From the NCBI GenBank assembly GCA_020846515.1, contig JADLDX010000606.1, positions 1 through 7,972 on the forward strand: a stretch of DNA of 7,972 nt, given 5' to 3'. Origin of the DNA: Pirellulaceae bacterium. Its GTDB lineage: Bacteria; Planctomycetota; Planctomycetia; Pirellulales; Pirellulaceae. This document shows positions 5,714 to 7,972 of this stretch, piece by piece (the stretch's first letter is position 1; every line of letters begins with the position of its first letter). A program made the position numbers and the translations under genes. Under the pieces are notes generated by a model that had not been told where the DNA came from, searched no databases, and was given only the letters and a program-made list of their open reading frames with translations.

Positions 5714-6594
5714 CAAGGTTCCGATCGCAACTGTTTATTCAAGAACTCAATAGCCGCCTGTCGAGCCGTGGGGTGGATAAAGCTGACAAGATGTCCCTGC
5801 TTCTCCACCGAGTAATACTGAGTCATTACCCCTAAATCTTTCAGTCGTTGGAACATGATGCGACTGGATTCTGGCGGAACGATCAAGTCACTTTGACCAT
5901 GAAAGAAAAAGGTTGGACAGTCATCACCCGTGCAATAGGTCAGCGGCGAGGCTTGGCGATACACTTGTGGTAATTCTGCCCGCGTGCCACCCAATACGTG
6001 TGCAATGACTCGACTATCTTCAGGTACGAAGGTCAAGTCGCAGGGGGCGCCACCTAAGACGGCGACTTTTATGCGCGGCAGGCCTTCGATGGGGTCGGTG
6101 GCCAACAACGCCGCCAGATGTCCACCTGCCGAATAACCATACACGGCCAATCGCTGCGTATCGATTAGATACTCGCCCGCCACCTGATGCATCCACTTGA
6201 GGGCGCTACGACAGTCATCGATCTGGGCAGGGTATTTATGCTTCGGTGCCAGGCGATAATTGATCGAAACGGCTACGTATCCGGCCTGCGCCAGCTCGCG
6301 GGCATGATCGCGCATGTTCCATTTATCGCCGGCGCTCCAGGCTCCGCCGTGAATCAACAGCACGCCAGGTTGGCTGGTTGAATCATCGGGCCGGTAGATA
6401 TCAGCCCGAATTTTCTCGCCATTCACCTCGGCAAACACCAGATCCGTGGTAGCGCGAATGGGTCGTTTGAGATCCAGGCGATCCTCGGCAGCCAAGGGCC
6501 GGGCCGTCGCGAAGGCAGCGACGAGGAGCAGTGCTGCGCTGGCGATCCACTTAAATGCGATCGATTTACATGGGAACGAATGGCTGCCAGCCAT
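5713..6594 (-). CDS. Secreted alpha/beta-hydrolase (HSL/BD-FAE-like carboxylesterase)
   Basis: This is an alpha/beta-hydrolase fold enzyme that probably cleaves carboxylic esters outside the cytoplasm. From the ATG at 6594 (293 aa) it has a signal peptide (basic n-region, hydrophobic IASAALLLVAAFATA, cut near PLAAED at about 33-38), the oxyanion-hole motif HGGAW starting at residue 82, the nucleophile elbow GYSAGG with Ser155, the acid Asp236 in GQSDLIVP and the base His268 in QGHLVSF. The order and spacing fit the HSL-like and bacterial feruloyl/acetyl-xylan esterase groups; the substrate cannot be told. An ATG at 6708 would add 38 residues ahead of the signal peptide, which is less likely; neither start has a ribosome site. 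It is the first gene of a three-gene operon, overlapping the next gene by one base. Confidence 0.88.
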   Translation of the reverse strand: MAGSHSFPCKSIAFKWIASAALLLVAAFATARPLAAEDRLDLKRPIRATTDLVFAEVNGEKIRADIYRPDDSTSQPGVLLIHGGAWSAGDKWNMRDHARELAQAGYVAVSINYRLAPKHKYPAQIDDCRSALKWMHQVAGEYLIDTQRLAVYGYSAGGHLAALLATDPIEGLPRIKVAVLGGAPCDLTFVPEDSRVIAHVLGGTRAELPQVYRQASPLTYCTGDDCPTFFFHGQSDLIVPPESSRIMFQRLKDLGVMTQYYSVEKQGHLVSFIHPTARQAAIEFLNKQLRSEP

Positions 6595-6754
6595 TTTTTG
6601 ACAGTGGGCTGAAATGACCGCGACCATCCAGCGCATGGCTGTCCGTGTGCTCGCGGCTCCGGAGCGGGGCCAAAATGCAATTTTGTTATTAATAAGCTGA
6701 TCGTTCATCGGTTAACTCGGTTCAAGTCGCGTTACGTACCGCGCGTGCTGCCTC

Positions 6755-6760
6755 TATAAT
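6755..6760 (+). promoter_or_regulatory. Perfect TATAAT hexamer, possible -10 box
   Basis: TATAAT occurs once in the gap between the divergent esterase operon and ribBA. Seventeen bases upstream is only a poor -35 (ttacgt). On the minus strand the overlapping TATTAT could serve the esterase operon. If it drives ribBA, the leader would be about 250 bases and contain the whole repeat cluster 6836-6960. Direction is undecided. Confidence 0.25.
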
Positions 6761-6835
6761 AGCGAATTGCCAGAAAGCCATGGTTGGTAAGCTTGTTCCG
6801 TTGTTGGGCAAGACCGTTTAAATTTAAGCAGAGCA

Positions 6836-6960
6836 GCGCAAGCCGCCCGGTGTTTCTCCGAGAAAGACCAGGCGGAACCGGACGGCTTGCGCCGATTCCG
6901 CTTTAAGTAAAGAAAAGCCAAGTGGAACCGGACGGCTTGCGCCGATTCCGCTGTAAGTAG
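6836..6960. repeat. Family A repeat cluster: inverted pair plus 50-bp tandem duplication
   Basis: Bases 6836-6851 pair with 6877-6892 (16 bp, one mismatch, 25-base loop), the same design as the element at 335-398. In addition 6861-6910 and 6911-6960 are a 50-bp tandem duplication with 44 identical positions; within it the 29 bases 6874-6902 and 6924-6952 are identical. The shared core accggacggcttgcgccg is the same as at 380-397. The left inverted half can pair with either of the two direct copies, giving two alternative hairpins. The cluster ends about 60 bp before the ribBA start. Confidence 0.88.
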
Positions 6961-7022
6961 TGACTCTGGCGGACCATTGCCCGCTCACAATTCATTTTAT
7001 TGAAACCCGATCGTACGACTCG

Positions 7023-7972
7023 ATGACAACCGAAAATTCAAAATACAGTTCCATCCAAGCAGCCACCGATGCAATTCGCCGGGGCGAAGTAGTGATCGTA
7101 GTCGATGCAGAAGATCGTGAAAACGAAGGCGATTACATCTGTGCCGCGCAGATGGTGACGGCGGAAACGATCAACTTTATGCTGGGCGGGCGCGGTCAAT
7201 TGTGCTGCCCCATCTTGCCGGCGACCAGCCAACGGCTGGACCTGCGGCCGCTGGTCGACCATAACACGGCGCCGCTGCAAACTGCCTTTATGACGCCTGT
7301 CGATCATGCGGGCTCGAAAACGGGCATCACGGCCGCCGAGCGGGCGGAGACGATCCGGCGATTGGCCAGCGACACGTCCCAACCCAACGACTTTGTGCGT
7401 CCTGGGCATGTGTATCCGCTGTTGGCGATGGAAGGAGGTGTGCTGCGTCGCGCCGGACATACGGAGGCTGCGGTCGATTTGGCTCGCATGGCTGGCCTGG
7501 CTCCCGCTGGCGTGCTGACTGAGATTCTCGACGAGTCCGGTGATCGCGCGACCAGAGACGATCTCTTGGCCCTGGCTGAAAAGCACCACTTGGAAATTAT
7601 TTCGATCGAGCAATTGATCGCGCATCGACGGGTCAATGAAAAGCTGGTCTCACGAGTCGCTTCGGCTAAATTGCCAACCAAATACGGCGACTTTCAGATC
7701 GCCGTCTACAACGTCCAGTTCGAAACACAAGAACCGATCGCCATTTTCATGGGCGACTTTGCGGCTGACGCTGCGACGCAGCCTGCGCCGCTGGTGCGTA
7801 TGCACAGCAGTTGCTTCACCGGTGATCTATTGCAGTCGCTGCGTTGTGATTGTGGCGATCAGTTGCGCATGGCCTTGGAAATGATCGCTGCCGAAGGTCG
7901 CGGCGTCTTGGTGTATCTGCCGCAAGAAGGTCGGGGCATCGGTTTGGCGCAAAAGATCCGTGCCTATGCGCT
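7023..7972 (+). CDS. ribBA: RibBA: DHBP synthase / GTP cyclohydrolase II, 3' end outside window
   Basis: This bifunctional cytoplasmic enzyme feeds both branches of riboflavin synthesis: the N-terminal domain makes 3,4-dihydroxy-2-butanone 4-phosphate from ribulose 5-phosphate, and the C-terminal domain opens GTP. The 316 visible residues show the DHBP synthase motifs DAEDRENEGD at 28-37, RPGHVYPL at 126-133 and GHTEAAVDLARMAGL at 145-159, a linker near 200-215, and the GTP cyclohydrolase II zinc site with Cys264, Cys275 and Cys277 (CFTGD, LRCDCG), then PQEGRGIG at 300-307. The frame is open to the window edge; about a quarter of the usual length is missing, including the cyclohydrolase catalytic residues. 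The stretch TEILDESGDRATR at 166-178 differs from the common CEI...DG.MAR pattern. The ATG at 7023 fits the family start but lacks a ribosome site. No RFN (FMN) riboswitch is visible upstream. Confidence 0.96.
   Translation, partial: MTTENSKYSSIQAATDAIRRGEVVIVVDAEDRENEGDYICAAQMVTAETINFMLGGRGQLCCPILPATSQRLDLRPLVDHNTAPLQTAFMTPVDHAGSKTGITAAERAETIRRLASDTSQPNDFVRPGHVYPLLAMEGGVLRRAGHTEAAVDLARMAGLAPAGVLTEILDESGDRATRDDLLALAEKHHLEIISIEQLIAHRRVNEKLVSRVASAKLPTKYGDFQIAVYNVQFETQEPIAIFMGDFAADAATQPAPLVRMHSSCFTGDLLQSLRCDCGDQLRMALEMIAAEGRGVLVYLPQEGRGIGLAQKIRAYA

Noticed and set aside
6595..6708. 38-residue N-terminal extension of the esterase
   Set aside because: It would place non-signal sequence ahead of a well-formed signal peptide that begins at the internal ATG at 6594; it remains possible but less likely.
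6709..7022. FMN riboswitch (RFN element) before ribBA
   Set aside because: The conserved RFN blocks are not seen; the structured part is the dispersed repeat family.
7038..7625. Leftward open frame of 195 codons
   Set aside because: It is antisense to ribBA, which carries all expected catalytic motifs.

Overview
The window looks like a piece of a planctomycete chromosome, most likely from the Pirellulales (Rhodopirellula/Blastopirellula relatives). This is an inference. It rests on moderate GC, mostly weak or absent Shine-Dalgarno sites, non-ATG starts (GTG or TTG), a Val/Thr/Pro/Gln-patterned secreted protein of a kind common in that group, and highly structured intergenic repeats. No marker gene proves it.

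Layout from left to right. Bases 1-471 hold a possible 3' end of a gene entering from the left (15-bp in-frame periodicity), a strong rho-independent terminator on the + strand (253-290), and a hairpin-forming repeat (335-398). Next, on the minus strand, comes the purine operon purE-purK (read from 2247 down to 472), which converts AIR to CAIR through N5-CAIR. A minus-strand coiled-coil lipoprotein gene (2885-2373) lies upstream of it. Divergent from that is a + strand secreted protein gene (3064-4038). A repeat block follows (4041-4188): one inverted copy and three perfect tandem copies of a 27-bp unit, filling the gap between two convergent genes. A tightly packed minus-strand operon then runs from about 6594 to 4188: a secreted alpha/beta-hydrolase, a conserved-looking protein of unknown function joined by a TGATG overlap, and a free-standing B3/B4 (PheRS-beta-like) domain protein. 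The 6709-7022 gap carries a second repeat cluster of the same family as 335-398. The window ends inside ribBA (from 7023, + strand), the bifunctional riboflavin enzyme.

The metabolic genes (purE, purK, ribBA) are ordinary housekeeping. The parts that deserve a second look are the two intergenic repeat families, which share one architecture (inverted copy, short loop, several direct copies) with unrelated sequences; the esterase/unknown/B3-B4 operon, whose joint function is not apparent; and the two divergent envelope proteins. I see no CRISPR array, no transposase, no tRNA or rRNA, no RFN riboswitch and no defence system, so I do not claim a new system here.
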